The notes: generated by a model not told the origin, from the sequence alone. A stretch of DNA of 48,262 nt from Candidatus Roizmanbacteria bacterium RIFCSPHIGHO2_02_FULL_37_13b (GCA_001789395.1 MFZK01000022.1:81152-129413); one strand, 5' to 3'. Shown: positions 7,060 through 16,282, counted from the stretch's first letter. Translations and numbers: made by a program.

Positions 7060-7815
7060 ATGGTTCAAAAATACTTTACACAGCTAGTAAAAAAAACTCA
7101 ACTTACTGAGACTGTGTGGTTTTTGAAATTTAGTTTAATTAATCCATCTGTATTGGATTTTGTCGCTGGTCAATTTATGGTTTTAAAACCGAATGAAAAC
7201 ACTTCTCGCAGTTATTCAATATTAAATCCGGATTTTAAAAAAGATTATGTAGATTTTGTCGTCCATTTAGTCCCCGATGGGATTGCCTCAAATTATTTCA
7301 GAGATTTAAAAGAAGGAGATAGAGTTGAGTTTATGGGACCAGCTGGTGTTTTCACTCTGAGAGACACCACACGAGAAAAAATATTCTTAGCCACGGGGAC
7401 GGGCGTTGCTCCTATTTGGAGCATGTTAGCAAGCCATTATAAAAAAATAAAGGACAATATTCATCCCGACGACTCAAAATTCACAATTTTTTGGGGGATT
7501 GAGTATAAACGTGATACCTATTTGGTAAATTGGTTTGATGATTTGGCAAGTCAGTGGCAAAACCTGAATTATCGAGTATGTCTTTCAAGAGAAACTGATT
7601 TTTCTGATCTTCCACCATACTACCTGTCTGGGAGAGTCAATTCTAATCTGATTGAATTTTTGCATGGTGATAAGGAAAGACTAGTCGTTGATGCCGAAAA
7701 AGCTAAGCAATTTGATTATTATATCTGCGGTGGTAGAGAAGTAGTTGAATCACTTCGTCAATTCGTTGCCGGACTTGGTGTGCCTAAAGAGCAGATATAC
7801 TTTGAAAGATTTTAA
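7060..7815 (+). CDS. ferredoxin-NADP(+) reductase family flavoprotein
   Basis: The 251-aa protein has the two-domain FNR layout. The N-terminal barrel carries the flavin-binding RSYS motif (R50-S53) and the segment GQFMVLKP. The C-terminal NAD(P)-binding domain carries ATGTGVAP (about 110-117) and ends with YYICGGREVVE and a terminal aromatic residue, as in plant-type reductases. It lacks a ferredoxin domain of its own. It would shuttle electrons between NAD(P)H and an unseen one-electron partner; nothing in the neighbourhood names that partner. It lies 12 bp upstream of the glycosyltransferase-like run and could be co-transcribed with it. Confidence 0.85.
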   Translation: MVQKYFTQLVKKTQLTETVWFLKFSLINPSVLDFVAGQFMVLKPNENTSRSYSILNPDFKKDYVDFVVHLVPDGIASNYFRDLKEGDRVEFMGPAGVFTLRDTTREKIFLATGTGVAPIWSMLASHYKKIKDNIHPDDSKFTIFWGIEYKRDTYLVNWFDDLASQWQNLNYRVCLSRETDFSDLPPYYLSGRVNSNLIEFLHGDKERLVVDAEKAKQFDYYICGGREVVESLRQFVAGLGVPKEQIYFERF

Positions 7816-7827
7816 GAAAAGTCCTTT

Positions 7828-9507
7828 ATGCTTACCAAGATAAGAAAAATAATATTATTCTCCTCAATGAAAAAAATATATACAGCTCTTACGCTTCTGA
7901 CTTTTACAATGATATTTATTGCTGATTTGATTGCTGTTAAAATCCCTGTTTTTGGGAGAGTTGGAGTTTTTTTCTGGTTCTTGTCTTATGTCTTAATCTT
8001 CGTATTTGTTATATACTGCTTATTTTTTATCATTAAAAGAACGATCCGGTTTAAGTCGCCATTTGTATTAATTGCATTATCATTATTGATTTTATACATC
8101 GTCATTAACGCTTCGATAGTCAAACCTAACGGAGACGCTACTCAAGAAATTGGCTGTGCTTTAGATAAATTAAGCCAATCAATTGATTCTGGCTACCGCC
8201 AAACATGTTCACTAGGCTACCCAGCAAGACAATATTATTTACCTGGTGCTCTAAGCTTATTATTTGGTAGATCAGCAATAGCTCTTAATTTAGGGAGTTG
8301 TTTATATTTGTTCCTCGGTCTTGTCATGTTCGCTGCTTCAATTATGAATTTCTTTCCGGATAAAAAAATAGCAGATTTAATCTCAGCGGTTTTTCTAGCA
8401 CTGATTTTACATATTTATCATTTTCACTATGCATTATTTCTATTTGATCAAGCAATTTATCCCTTTTCATTTGCATTAATGCTTTGTGGTCTTTATTTGT
8501 TTTACCTTAAAAAAAGGTCAATTTATCTTATTTTTTTAATAGGTATCGTCAATTTCTATCTTGTCTATTCATATACGCCCAGTTTAGCTTTATTGGCTTT
8601 GGTGATTTTTATACAAATTTTGATGTTGTTTAATAACAAAACAACAAAAAATCAAAAAATTATTTTTATACTTTCCGGAATAGCTATAATTTTCAGTCTT
8701 TGGCTATCATTGGGATTTAGAGATGATCTTCGATTAATCGGTACAGATAATGCATACGGCAATATTAACGGAATAAAAAATCTTTCGGTTCAGGTATTTA
8801 AACATTTGCTATTAAGCACTGAAGGTATACCGATTTTTACTTCTATTTTAGGAACATTAGTAATTATTGTATTGACTTTTTCACTTCTCTTAGCGTTTGG
8901 AAAAGCATTTTTTTTGATTTCGTTTTGGGCTGCTGCTACATTCTTTATATCAATCTACTCACAGGGATATATCAGATTACCGATAGATGAGTCTTTTCAT
9001 CGGGCAATCATCGTAGTTCCAGTTATATTTACTATGGTTGTAGTCATCTTAAAACCTGTCGAGTATTTGCTTAAAAAAAATATGAAACTGATCGTAATAT
9101 TACTTATTGTTATCGAAATAATCGGTTATTTATATGCAAAAGAGTATGTTGATAAGACGAGATTTGCCGATTTGGAGCGAGGAAGGCGGAGTATATTACT
9201 TGACTTAATCATGAATAAAATGCCAAAAGAGAAATTGAAAAAAGAAGGAAACTTGTTACTTGATCACCAACTTCAATCTGACTATAGATTTATAGCAATT
9301 GCTGATCAATCAATGTACTATCTTCCAAAGAAACACATAGTCTTGCTCAATGAAAGCTGCACAGCATCAACAACTAGTAATATTGAGTCTGGTGATATAG
9401 TTCTTATGGACTCAGACAGTAAATGCCTTAACTATTATTCGTCTAAATATATTGCTACATTTTCCTATTTTAAAGAAAAACCTGTTTTAATCTATGAAAT
9501 CAAATAA
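7828..9507 (+). CDS. polytopic membrane protein, GT-C glycosyltransferase-like
   Basis: The protein (559 aa) has about 11-12 hydrophobic spans followed by a soluble C-terminal domain of roughly 120 residues, the architecture of GT-C fold enzymes and oligosaccharyl-transfer-like proteins. A first-loop acidic motif is present (residues NGDATQE near 100), weaker than in the next genes. An alternative ATG at 7867 begins MKKIYTAL and would give a better-looking first segment. The 3' end overlaps the next gene by 14 bp, indicating one operon with two more GT-C proteins and a methyltransferase. The substrate is unknown; a lipid-linked sugar donor is inferred from the family only. Confidence 0.6.
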   Translation: MLTKIRKIILFSSMKKIYTALTLLTFTMIFIADLIAVKIPVFGRVGVFFWFLSYVLIFVFVIYCLFFIIKRTIRFKSPFVLIALSLLILYIVINASIVKPNGDATQEIGCALDKLSQSIDSGYRQTCSLGYPARQYYLPGALSLLFGRSAIALNLGSCLYLFLGLVMFAASIMNFFPDKKIADLISAVFLALILHIYHFHYALFLFDQAIYPFSFALMLCGLYLFYLKKRSIYLIFLIGIVNFYLVYSYTPSLALLALVIFIQILMLFNNKTTKNQKIIFILSGIAIIFSLWLSLGFRDDLRLIGTDNAYGNINGIKNLSVQVFKHLLLSTEGIPIFTSILGTLVIIVLTFSLLLAFGKAFFLISFWAAATFFISIYSQGYIRLPIDESFHRAIIVVPVIFTMVVVILKPVEYLLKKNMKLIVILLIVIEIIGYLYAKEYVDKTRFADLERGRRSILLDLIMNKMPKEKLKKEGNLLLDHQLQSDYRFIAIADQSMYYLPKKHIVLLNESCTASTTSNIESGDIVLMDSDSKCLNYYSSKYIATFSYFKEKPVLIYEIK

Positions 9508-11044
9508 TTTTAAGTTGAATTTGGCTAAGGTAATAACCTTTACATTGATCGCTTTTTTTTTGCTATATAAACTCGAATTTATTCCAGCTGGTTTTTTTTG
9601 TGATGAAGCGTTGATCGCCATACGCACAAAGGAATTATTGAGTTTTGATTTCAAAGGTTTCTACGACCCTTTTACTTATGAACACTTTGGTTATGTAGTG
9701 GGTACTCTCCCGATCATAAGTCTACTACCTATTATCTTCTTTTTGGGAATGAGCGAACTATCGGTTCGATTGGGCGTAATGATTTTTGCTTTTGCCGCTT
9801 TAGTAGTTTTATATTTTATTCTCAAGAAACTTAAAGACCCGCTGCCAATCGCTTCTGTGATAATATTTGCAACGACTCCGGTGTTTTTACATTTTTCACG
9901 ACTTAACTTCGGGCAAACACAATCATTATTTTTTATTTTGCTAGGATATTATTTTTTTCTAAAAATAGAAGAAAATAAGACGGTAAAATATTCAGTTTTA
10001 GCGGCAGTAGCTTTTGGCATCAGTGGTTATGGCTTAGGTGCAAATGTTATTAGCACCCCACTTTTTGTAGCGCTTTTATTTTTTTATCATTTCTTTTTCA
10101 TAAAAAATATATGCAGAAGACAATTCATAATATTTTTATTGGTCTTTATCTTAATGTATCTACCGTTTTTCCATTCCTTTACTACCAATCCGAATTTCCT
10201 AAACAGGATTCGAGCTAAAGATAAGTTAACAAATACAAGAACTCTACAATCGCGCATCGTCGATGTAATAACTAATTATCCAAAATATTACTCTTACGAC
10301 TATTTATTCTTAAAAGGAGAAAATAATGTTCCAGGAGCATTTATAAAAAGACTCTCAATAAATGATGTCGGTATTCTATCAAAGTCGTCCTTACCCTTAT
10401 TGGTATTATCAATATTTTTTTTCCTTTTTTTCCCGCTTGCCACTAAAAAAGAATATTTACCGTTTTTCAGTCTTTTTTTGCTTTATCCGTTTCCTGATAT
10501 AATTACCACATCTTCTGGCAGTCCGCCGTATACGGGCGCACTCTATGCGACTCTTTTTTGGATTCCATTTATGACGTCAGCTTTATTTTCAGCTCTATAT
10601 AAGCTGTTAAAAACCAAATTATATCTATGGCGGGGTGGAGTTACTTTAATGTTAATCTTTACGATTGTCGAAGCAGTTCTATTGCTTAAAGCATATGACA
10701 ATTATCGAATTTTCTCTGCTGATTATTGGGGCTGGCAGTCTGGACCAAAAGAAATGGTCAAATATTTTTTACAAGTCAATAAAAATTATGACGAAATCTA
10801 TATGACAGGTATGTTTAATCAACCGCAAATTTTTTTACAATTTTACGACACTAAGCAACAATGTTTTAACTGTTTTATTGGCGGTATCGATAGATATGAT
10901 TCTTCAAAACGACAATTGTTCGCTTTGACTTCGGAAGAGTATAACAACCTAACTGTTGACAATTTCATCATTAAAAAAATTATCAGATATCCAGATAAAA
11001 GCCCCGCCTTCATTCTAGGAGAATTTACAGATACAAAACCATAA
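9494..11044 (+). CDS. GT39/ArnT-like glycosyltransferase, polytopic
   Basis: The 516-aa protein follows the dolichyl-phosphate-mannose-protein mannosyltransferase/ArnT plan. A first membrane span is followed by a short loop with the acidic CDEALIAIRTKEL motif (D at about 37), then the conserved region with GTLPIISLLPI and SELSVRLGV, about ten more spans and a C-terminal extracytoplasmic domain. Such enzymes move a sugar from polyprenyl phosphate to a protein or lipid on the outer face of the membrane. The start overlaps the previous gene by 14 bp and the stop is 2 bp from the methyltransferase gene, so translation is probably coupled along the operon. Acceptor and sugar are unknown. Confidence 0.75.
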   Translation: MKSNNFKLNLAKVITFTLIAFFLLYKLEFIPAGFFCDEALIAIRTKELLSFDFKGFYDPFTYEHFGYVVGTLPIISLLPIIFFLGMSELSVRLGVMIFAFAALVVLYFILKKLKDPLPIASVIIFATTPVFLHFSRLNFGQTQSLFFILLGYYFFLKIEENKTVKYSVLAAVAFGISGYGLGANVISTPLFVALLFFYHFFFIKNICRRQFIIFLLVFILMYLPFFHSFTTNPNFLNRIRAKDKLTNTRTLQSRIVDVITNYPKYYSYDYLFLKGENNVPGAFIKRLSINDVGILSKSSLPLLVLSIFFFLFFPLATKKEYLPFFSLFLLYPFPDIITTSSGSPPYTGALYATLFWIPFMTSALFSALYKLLKTKLYLWRGGVTLMLIFTIVEAVLLLKAYDNYRIFSADYWGWQSGPKEMVKYFLQVNKNYDEIYMTGMFNQPQIFLQFYDTKQQCFNCFIGGIDRYDSSKRQLFALTSEEYNNLTVDNFIIKKIIRYPDKSPAFILGEFTDTKP

Positions 11045-11046
11045 AA

Positions 11047-11679
11047 ATGAAAAAACTGATAAGCGATATTAAAACTCTATATAAATATTATTATCCAACA
11101 TCATTGAGTCTAAAAATATACATTTTTCTTCGTTTGCTGGTCGCTAATTTTAATGTGTTAATCTCATACCTGCCCGACTCAGGTAAGGTCTTAGACCTTG
11201 GTTGTGGTTTTGGGCTGTTGAGCAATTTAATTGCCGAAAAAAAGAAACAAATGTTAGTTTATGGAGTCGATATTGATGTGAAGAGAATTAATTTAGCTAA
11301 ATCATCGATTAAGCAGAGAAAAAACATCAATTTTAAAGTCAGCGACTTAAATAAAATACAAAACTTTGGCAATTCTCGTTGTATTATCATGTTTGATCTA
11401 TTACATCATCTGCCACGTAATACCCAAAAAAATTTGATTAAAACCGCTTCAATAAATCTTGAAGCGAAAGGCATTTTATTAATTAAAGAAATTGATAAAA
11501 AGCCGGGATGGAAATATTATGTAAACTATATACACGACAAATTAGCAAATGGAGGAGAATTGTTCTTTAGATCAGGTGAACAATGGATGAAGTTAATGGA
11601 AAATGAGGGTTTTATAGTTCAGTTTAGAACTTATGGTGTCATCTATCCACATATATTATTAATCGGAGTAAAAAAATGA
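11047..11679 (+). CDS. class I SAM-dependent methyltransferase
   Basis: The 210-aa protein carries motif I VLDLGCGFGLLSN (about 48-60), the acidic end of strand 2 in YGVDID (about 75-80), and motif II/III segments FKVSDLN and IMFDLLHHLP, typical of Methyltransf_11/25-type enzymes. It sits inside a run of membrane glycosyltransferases, 2 bp after one and overlapping the next by 4 bp (ATGA), so it may methylate a sugar or lipid carrier made by the operon. That is inference from position; the fold alone does not give the substrate. Confidence 0.82.
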   Translation: MKKLISDIKTLYKYYYPTSLSLKIYIFLRLLVANFNVLISYLPDSGKVLDLGCGFGLLSNLIAEKKKQMLVYGVDIDVKRINLAKSSIKQRKNINFKVSDLNKIQNFGNSRCIIMFDLLHHLPRNTQKNLIKTASINLEAKGILLIKEIDKKPGWKYYVNYIHDKLANGGELFFRSGEQWMKLMENEGFIVQFRTYGVIYPHILLIGVKK

Positions 11680-13337
11680 AACATAATTTAATCGTCATTC
11701 TGATAATATTTGTTGCTGTTTTATTGCGTATCATCAATCTTAACTGGGATTTAGATCAGCATTTGCATCCGGATGAAAGGTTTTTAACGATGACCGTTAA
11801 TAAAATCACTATCCCCAATAATTTAGCCGATTATTTAAACCCAAATAAATCAAGTTTAAATCCATATAACAATGAAACTTTATTTTATGTATATGGGACT
11901 TTACCACTAACTTTAGCCAAGATAGTTGCAGTAAAGCTAAATATGGATAATTACAACGATTTCACAATATTGGGTCGTTTTTTAAGCGGTCTGTTTGATA
12001 TAGGAGTATTGATATTTTTATACAAGATTGCTCAATTGTTTGAGAAAAAATATCGCTTTGACAAAAAAATAAAATTGTTAGTGATTTTTTTCTATTCAAT
12101 TACGGTATTGGCAATTCAGCATTCCCATTTTTATGTGGTTGACAATTTTTTAAATTTCTTCTTTATCAGTGGATTATATTTCATTACCAAATTTAGATAT
12201 AAGAGAAAATTAATTAATTTGATTTTGAGCGCTTGTTTATTTGGCTTTGCCTTAGGATCAAAACTTAGCGCTTTATATACACTACCTCTATTTATTTTTT
12301 TCATCTTTCAGGGGAGAAAAACCACCAAACCAATATTAAAATTAATCATATCGATGGGCATTTTTTTTCTCATTGGTTATTTATCGCTGCGTGTTGCTGA
12401 CCCAAAATTCTTTGCAGACAACAATTTTTTAAACTTTAAAATTAATCCGATTTTTATTGAAAACATTAAGTCGCTTGATGTTCAATATAGTAATGGCAGT
12501 TGGTTTCCACCGGCGATTCAATGGATAAGTAAGCCAAAAATATTGTTTGCCGGTTATAATATTATTTTTTTTGGTCTGGGTTTGCCATATGGAATTCTCT
12601 CATTGTTAGGAATGTATTATTTATTCCAAAAATATAAGAAAATCGAGTTTAGATTTTTGATCGTATGGGCAATTGTATTCTTTTTATATCAATCAATGCA
12701 GTTTATCAGTACCATGAGGTATTTTATCTTTCTTTATCCCTTTTTGGCTTTTTTTGCTGCATTTGGATATCAACAAACAATACAAATGACAAATAATAGA
12801 AAACATAGATACTGGATTGGTTTTATTATCATTGTTTTGGTTTTAATATGGCCTGTAAGCTTTATGTCAGTGTATTTAAAAGACAATAGTCGTATAGCTG
12901 CTTCAAAATGGATTTATCAAAATATTCCTGAAAATTCTTATCTTGCTGAGGAACAATGGGATGATTGGTTACCGATATATGTCAAGGGTGTGGTGAGTAG
13001 GAATTATAGAGGAGAGCAAATTCCGATAACCGGTCCAGATACAGAAGAGAAGTGGCAAATTCTTCATGAGAAGCTCGCTCAGGCAGATTATTATATCACG
13101 ACAAGCAATCGCGCCTACGGAAGTATGATGCCCCTACCCCAGATGTTTCCAAAGACGGCTCAATTTTATGAGGAATTATTTGACGGAACGGGAAATTTTA
13201 AAAAAATAATAGAGTTTCATTCTTATCCAAGTATTAATTTGCCCTTTTTAAATCTTGAATTTAATGACCAAAAGGCAGATGAAGCCTTCAATGTCTATGA
13301 TCACCCGCGAGTGATTATTTTTAAAAAAATAAAATGA
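11676..13337 (+). CDS. GT39/PMT-like glycosyltransferase, polytopic
   Basis: The protein (553 aa) has the first-loop motif DQHLHPDERF (D and E near 30-38), matching the catalytic loop of GT39/ArnT-like enzymes. About ten membrane spans follow, then a C-terminal soluble domain of about 130 residues with Trp and Tyr-rich segments. A GGAG sequence lies 8 nt before the ATG, one of few Shine-Dalgarno-like sites in the chromosomal part of the window. It ends the operon that begins at 7828; the next gene is convergent and 6 bp away. Function as an envelope or protein glycosyltransferase is inferred from family. Confidence 0.78.
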   Translation: MKHNLIVILIIFVAVLLRIINLNWDLDQHLHPDERFLTMTVNKITIPNNLADYLNPNKSSLNPYNNETLFYVYGTLPLTLAKIVAVKLNMDNYNDFTILGRFLSGLFDIGVLIFLYKIAQLFEKKYRFDKKIKLLVIFFYSITVLAIQHSHFYVVDNFLNFFFISGLYFITKFRYKRKLINLILSACLFGFALGSKLSALYTLPLFIFFIFQGRKTTKPILKLIISMGIFFLIGYLSLRVADPKFFADNNFLNFKINPIFIENIKSLDVQYSNGSWFPPAIQWISKPKILFAGYNIIFFGLGLPYGILSLLGMYYLFQKYKKIEFRFLIVWAIVFFLYQSMQFISTMRYFIFLYPFLAFFAAFGYQQTIQMTNNRKHRYWIGFIIIVLVLIWPVSFMSVYLKDNSRIAASKWIYQNIPENSYLAEEQWDDWLPIYVKGVVSRNYRGEQIPITGPDTEEKWQILHEKLAQADYYITTSNRAYGSMMPLPQMFPKTAQFYEELFDGTGNFKKIIEFHSYPSINLPFLNLEFNDQKADEAFNVYDHPRVIIFKKIK

Positions 13338-13343
13338 GAAAAG

Positions 13344-13916
13344 TTAAGTTTCGCTGTCTTTTTTTATTTTTTCAACAACTTGTTGTAAATGTGAAAATTT
13401 ATACTGGTGGGGAATAAAATGATCTAGTAGGTTATAAATCCAGTAGATTTTTACATCACTTTTTTTTGTTAAGTGGGAAACTATGTCATAATTATCCTCG
13501 ACAAAGATGTCCAAATTTAATTTTTTAATCATATTTTCTTTAAAAAGATGAGGTTGTTCATCCATTTTATTAAAATGGATTCCGGTAAAATGTCCGACTA
13601 GTTTTAATTTATTCAACCACCATTTCAAGTCTGATTCTAAAAAACTATAGCGCCCGGAGATGAGGTAGGCTTCAATTTTACCAGATGAGACCAATTTCTT
13701 AATTTCATCTAGTCCTGAAGCAGGGAAGATGCTAGACCAGTGCAATATCCTCCAAATAATTTTTTCTGCTCTTGATTTTGGAGTATAAAACTTGATTTCA
13801 CTTTTATGAGTCAGTATTTTTTTAATCAGTGTAACTGGCATTCTGGCTACTCTGGCAGGATTGTAAAGTAGGACGCCGTCAAGATCGAAACCCACTTTAA
13901 TTGGTTTATTTATCAT
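13344..13916 (-). CDS. HAD-superfamily phosphatase-like protein
   Basis: The 190-aa protein shows all four HAD motifs: motif I GFDLDGVLL (nucleophile D10 and D12), motif II LISGR (Ser at about 103), a Lys in the KENMIKKLNL region as motif III, and motif IV VEDNYD with paired acids. A helical cap insert lies between motifs I and II. The substrate cannot be read; similar CPR proteins are annotated as 5'-nucleotidase-like. It is convergent with the glycosyltransferase operon, and its start codon lies at the edge of a heptamer repeat array. Confidence 0.75.
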   Translation of the reverse strand: MINKPIKVGFDLDGVLLYNPARVARMPVTLIKKILTHKSEIKFYTPKSRAEKIIWRILHWSSIFPASGLDEIKKLVSSGKIEAYLISGRYSFLESDLKWWLNKLKLVGHFTGIHFNKMDEQPHLFKENMIKKLNLDIFVEDNYDIVSHLTKKSDVKIYWIYNLLDHFIPHQYKFSHLQQVVEKIKKDSET

Positions 13917-13948
13917 GAAACCTGTAACATGAAACTTGAAACATAAAG
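13914..13948. repeat. degenerate CATGAAA heptamer array
   Basis: Imperfect 7-bp units (CATGAAA, CCTGTAA, CATGAAA, CTTGAAA, CATAAAG) fill the gap between the HAD gene and the four-helix-bundle gene; the HAD start codon is part of the first unit. Confidence 0.7.
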
Positions 13949-13952
13949 ACTA

Positions 13953-14312
13953 TTATAATTTACAAATTATACCCCAGAGCATTGCTCCAATTTCATTATT
14001 TATCGATAATGCTCTTTTGTATTCAGTCTCTGTTAGATACTTTTCTATAAAGCAAAAATGTAGTAAGTATTTAGACTCTTTTAAAGATCCATAAGATATC
14101 TCAAGAAAATTTTTATGAACTTTGCTCTTTCCTCGTGCATATCCTTCAATATAATTAAGGATAACTGAAAGTGAAGAACGTCTAAGTTGGGAAGTTACAC
14201 CATATAGCTCCTCCTTTGGAAATAATCTTGTTAATTTATATATCAGATGAACATATTGATCCAATTTCTCTTTAAGTAATTCATGATATGTTTTAGCGTT
14301 GGGATGTTTCAT
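13953..14312 (-). CDS. four helix bundle protein (S23/IVP family)
   Basis: The 119-aa protein matches the family first seen encoded in 23S rRNA intervening sequences: an all-helical protein with LTRLFPKEELYGVTSQLRR, a stretch with NYIEGYARG, and the SLKESKYLL segment. Members are widespread as solitary genes in CPR and Bacteroidetes and their function is unknown; some act as accessory proteins of retroelements. No rRNA or reverse transcriptase is nearby. The start codon lies within a CATGAAA-type array (14304-14333), so the N-terminal MKHP may derive from repeat sequence. Confidence 0.88.
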   Translation of the reverse strand: MKHPNAKTYHELLKEKLDQYVHLIYKLTRLFPKEELYGVTSQLRRSSLSVILNYIEGYARGKSKVHKNFLEISYGSLKESKYLLHFCFIEKYLTETEYKRALSINNEIGAMLWGIICKL

Positions 14313-14333
14313 GTTTCAAGTTTTAAGTTTCAT
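14304..14333. repeat. heptamer array on the minus strand (CATGAAA/CTTGAAA)
   Basis: On the minus strand the gap between argS and the four-helix-bundle gene reads as units CATATGAAA, CTTAAAA, CTTGAAA, CATGAAA. It supplies the start codon of the downstream gene and abuts the argS stop. Confidence 0.65.
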
Positions 14334-16174
14334 ATGCGCTTAAGCGTCTCGATTCCCAGCAAATACAGGCCGTTTTTAAGAATTTGGGCTGTCGCGGAAG
14401 TTAAGTTCAACCGGAAATTGCGCTGATCTTCTTCTGCTTTTAGAATCGGACATTTTTCATAGAAACTACTAAATTTTTGAGCCAGGTCATAAAGATAGGT
14501 GCAAACAAGGTGAGGTGCGTATTTTGAACTAGCGTCTGTGATTGCTTCAGGAAAGCGGAAGAAGGAGCGGAGTAAAGATAATTCTTCAAGTTGTAATTTA
14601 TTGAGACTAGTTGAGATTTGTTGAGATTGCTTCGTCGTTTCACTCCTCGCAATGACAGATTGACAGCGGGCATAAGTGTAGAGAAGATAAGGACCTGAAT
14701 TGCCGGAGGTAGAAATGGACTCTTTCAGATCAAATGCGATGTTTTTTCTTGCTTCCGATTTAAGAAAAGAATATTTTATTGCTGCTTGAGTGACGGTATC
14801 GGCGATATCACCTTTGTTCTCTGCTTGTGTCGTGCTTTCCATAATATGTGTTATCTCTGCTTTAACCAGCGAGATTAAGTCAAAAGCAGAAATGATATTC
14901 CCCGATCGGGATGACATCTTGCCGGTTTTCAAATCGATCATACCAAAACCAATATGGTGAACTTTCCCTTTTAACTTCGGTAGAATTTGATCAATCGCTT
15001 GTATAACAACTTTAAAATAGTCGTTTTGCTCAGAAGCTGTGGTGATAATTACATTGTCGTAAGGCCAATCTTGGTATTTGAGATATTGATTACCAATATC
15101 CTTAGCTTCATAAGTCGGATTACCATCTTTTGTAATAAATACACGGGTGTGCAATCCATATTTTTCACCTCTAAATATAATGGCGGCATCACTTTTTTCA
15201 AATATTTTTCCGATACCGTTTTCAACGATTTTTTTGCCAATTGGACCGGTATCTGATTCAAAATAGTGTTTATCGTAATTTATCCCTAAATGTTTTTCAA
15301 ACAGATCATAATAATCAAGACTCCACTGTCGTGTCTTTTGCCAAAGTTCCATCACCTCAGGATCTTTTTTATAGATCTTTTGGTTTAATTCATCAATTTC
15401 TGCTTTTGCTACGGGGTTTTCCGTATATTGTTTTGATCCTTCCTGATAGCACTTTTGTAAAAATAAAATTTTATCTGATAAATTTACACTACCCTTCGAC
15501 TCTTCCTCGACTAACGCTCGGAATCGCTCAGGATCACCAAATGCATATTTTTGAATTGCATACATGCATTTGGCGACATGCAGTCCTACATCTCCCTGAT
15601 AGTTGCATCGGAAAATTGAACTACCTGATATTTCAAATAAACGCGCCAGGCTTTCACCATAGATATAGGAAAACAGATGGCCGACATGGGGAAGCTTATG
15701 GGTATTGGGCTGGCCGTATTCAAGGTGAATACGTTTGGGAGTCTTGCCCGTTATTCTGCCATAATCTGCCTTTTGCTCAATAATTTTCTCCATTTCTTCT
15801 GTCAGAACTGCAGGATTAAGATATAAATTAATGAAATTGTCTTTTTGTTCGACTTTGGAAAAGAGGTTGTTAGCTAAGAGTTGTTCTATTAACCCCCGAC
15901 GTTCTCCCGTCTCCCGACGTAAAGTCGGGATCCTCCTCAACGTCGGGGGTTGGGGAGTTGAAACGTTTCGCGTCACTTCGTTTTTCCTCAACGTCGGGGG
16001 TTTTAGAGACGGTTTCATAAACAGAGCATAATCACCAAAATCCGAATTTTTTGGAGTAAGAAGCGTAAAATCATCAGATTTTAAGAGGTGAGCAATTGCA
16101 GATTTAACTTGATCTTTAAGTCCTTCGCTTTGCTCAGGACCTTCGATCCTTTGTTTAGTTGGGATCTTCGGCAT
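14330..16174 (-). CDS. argS: arginyl-tRNA synthetase with repeat-derived insertions
   Basis: The 614-aa protein is a class I synthetase. The HIGH-type motif is HVGH in PNTHKLPHVGHL (about 158-165), the KMSKS-type motif is KMSSR (about 420), and a C-terminal DALR anticodon-binding domain follows. It charges tRNA-Arg. Three parts look foreign. The first ~22 residues come from one copy of a 65-bp direct repeat. Residues about 58-95 are encoded by a palindromic repeat (15891-16002) that interrupts the N-terminal domain. Residues about 506-517 (VIARSETTKQSQ) come from a palindromic repeat (14623-14657). A minus-strand TACAAT (16186-16181) ends 6 nt before the ATG. Confidence 0.92.
   Translation of the reverse strand: MPKIPTKQRIEGPEQSEGLKDQVKSAIAHLLKSDDFTLLTPKNSDFGDYALFMKPSLKPPTLRKNEVTRNVSTPQPPTLRRIPTLRRETGERRGLIEQLLANNLFSKVEQKDNFINLYLNPAVLTEEMEKIIEQKADYGRITGKTPKRIHLEYGQPNTHKLPHVGHLFSYIYGESLARLFEISGSSIFRCNYQGDVGLHVAKCMYAIQKYAFGDPERFRALVEEESKGSVNLSDKILFLQKCYQEGSKQYTENPVAKAEIDELNQKIYKKDPEVMELWQKTRQWSLDYYDLFEKHLGINYDKHYFESDTGPIGKKIVENGIGKIFEKSDAAIIFRGEKYGLHTRVFITKDGNPTYEAKDIGNQYLKYQDWPYDNVIITTASEQNDYFKVVIQAIDQILPKLKGKVHHIGFGMIDLKTGKMSSRSGNIISAFDLISLVKAEITHIMESTTQAENKGDIADTVTQAAIKYSFLKSEARKNIAFDLKESISTSGNSGPYLLYTYARCQSVIARSETTKQSQQISTSLNKLQLEELSLLRSFFRFPEAITDASSKYAPHLVCTYLYDLAQKFSSFYEKCPILKAEEDQRNFRLNLTSATAQILKNGLYLLGIETLKRI
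14623..14657. repeat. palindromic repeat inside argS (GAGATTGCTTCG family)
   Basis: A 35-bp sequence, GAGATTGC...GCAATGACA with inverted ends, lies in frame in argS. Close relatives are at 28113-28147 (between dprA and metG) and 30628-30657 (inside the PBP2 gene). Confidence 0.8.
15891..16002. repeat. palindromic repeat cluster inside argS (CCCCCGACGTT family)
   Basis: AACCCCCGACGTT (15891-15903) is followed by its inverse AACGTCGGGGGTT at 15939-15951 and again at 15990-16002, with a smaller internal palindrome (CCCGACGT...AGTCGGGA). The block is in frame and encodes the Arg/Thr/Pro-rich residues of ArgS about 58-95. The arms resemble, with one changed position, those of the repeat at 2634-2680. 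Confidence 0.85.
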
Positions 16175-16267
16175 GAAGATATTGTATCATGAAACCTGAA
16201 ACTTTAAGTCCTTCGCTTTGCTCAGGACCTTCGATCCTTTATTTTGGTCGGGATCTTCGGCATGAAG
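16114..16267. repeat. 65-bp direct repeat flanking the argS start (16114-16178 and 16202-16267)
   Basis: Two copies of a sequence starting CTTTAAGTCCTTCGC and ending TTCGGCATGAAG lie 23 bp apart and differ by a few bases and one indel. The argS start codon and first ~20 codons lie in the inner copy; the outer copy is non-coding. The argS promoter lies between the copies. Confidence 0.85.
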
Positions 16268-16282
16268 CATAAAACTACAATC

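Noticed and set aside
15241-15783. Long open frame on the plus strand opposite argS
   Set aside because: It is antisense to conserved catalytic parts of ArgS, has no recognisable protein features and no promoter.
16114-16267. Direct repeat as a transposon end or target duplication
   Set aside because: There is no transposase and no matching inverted ends; it matches the dispersed-repeat style of the window.
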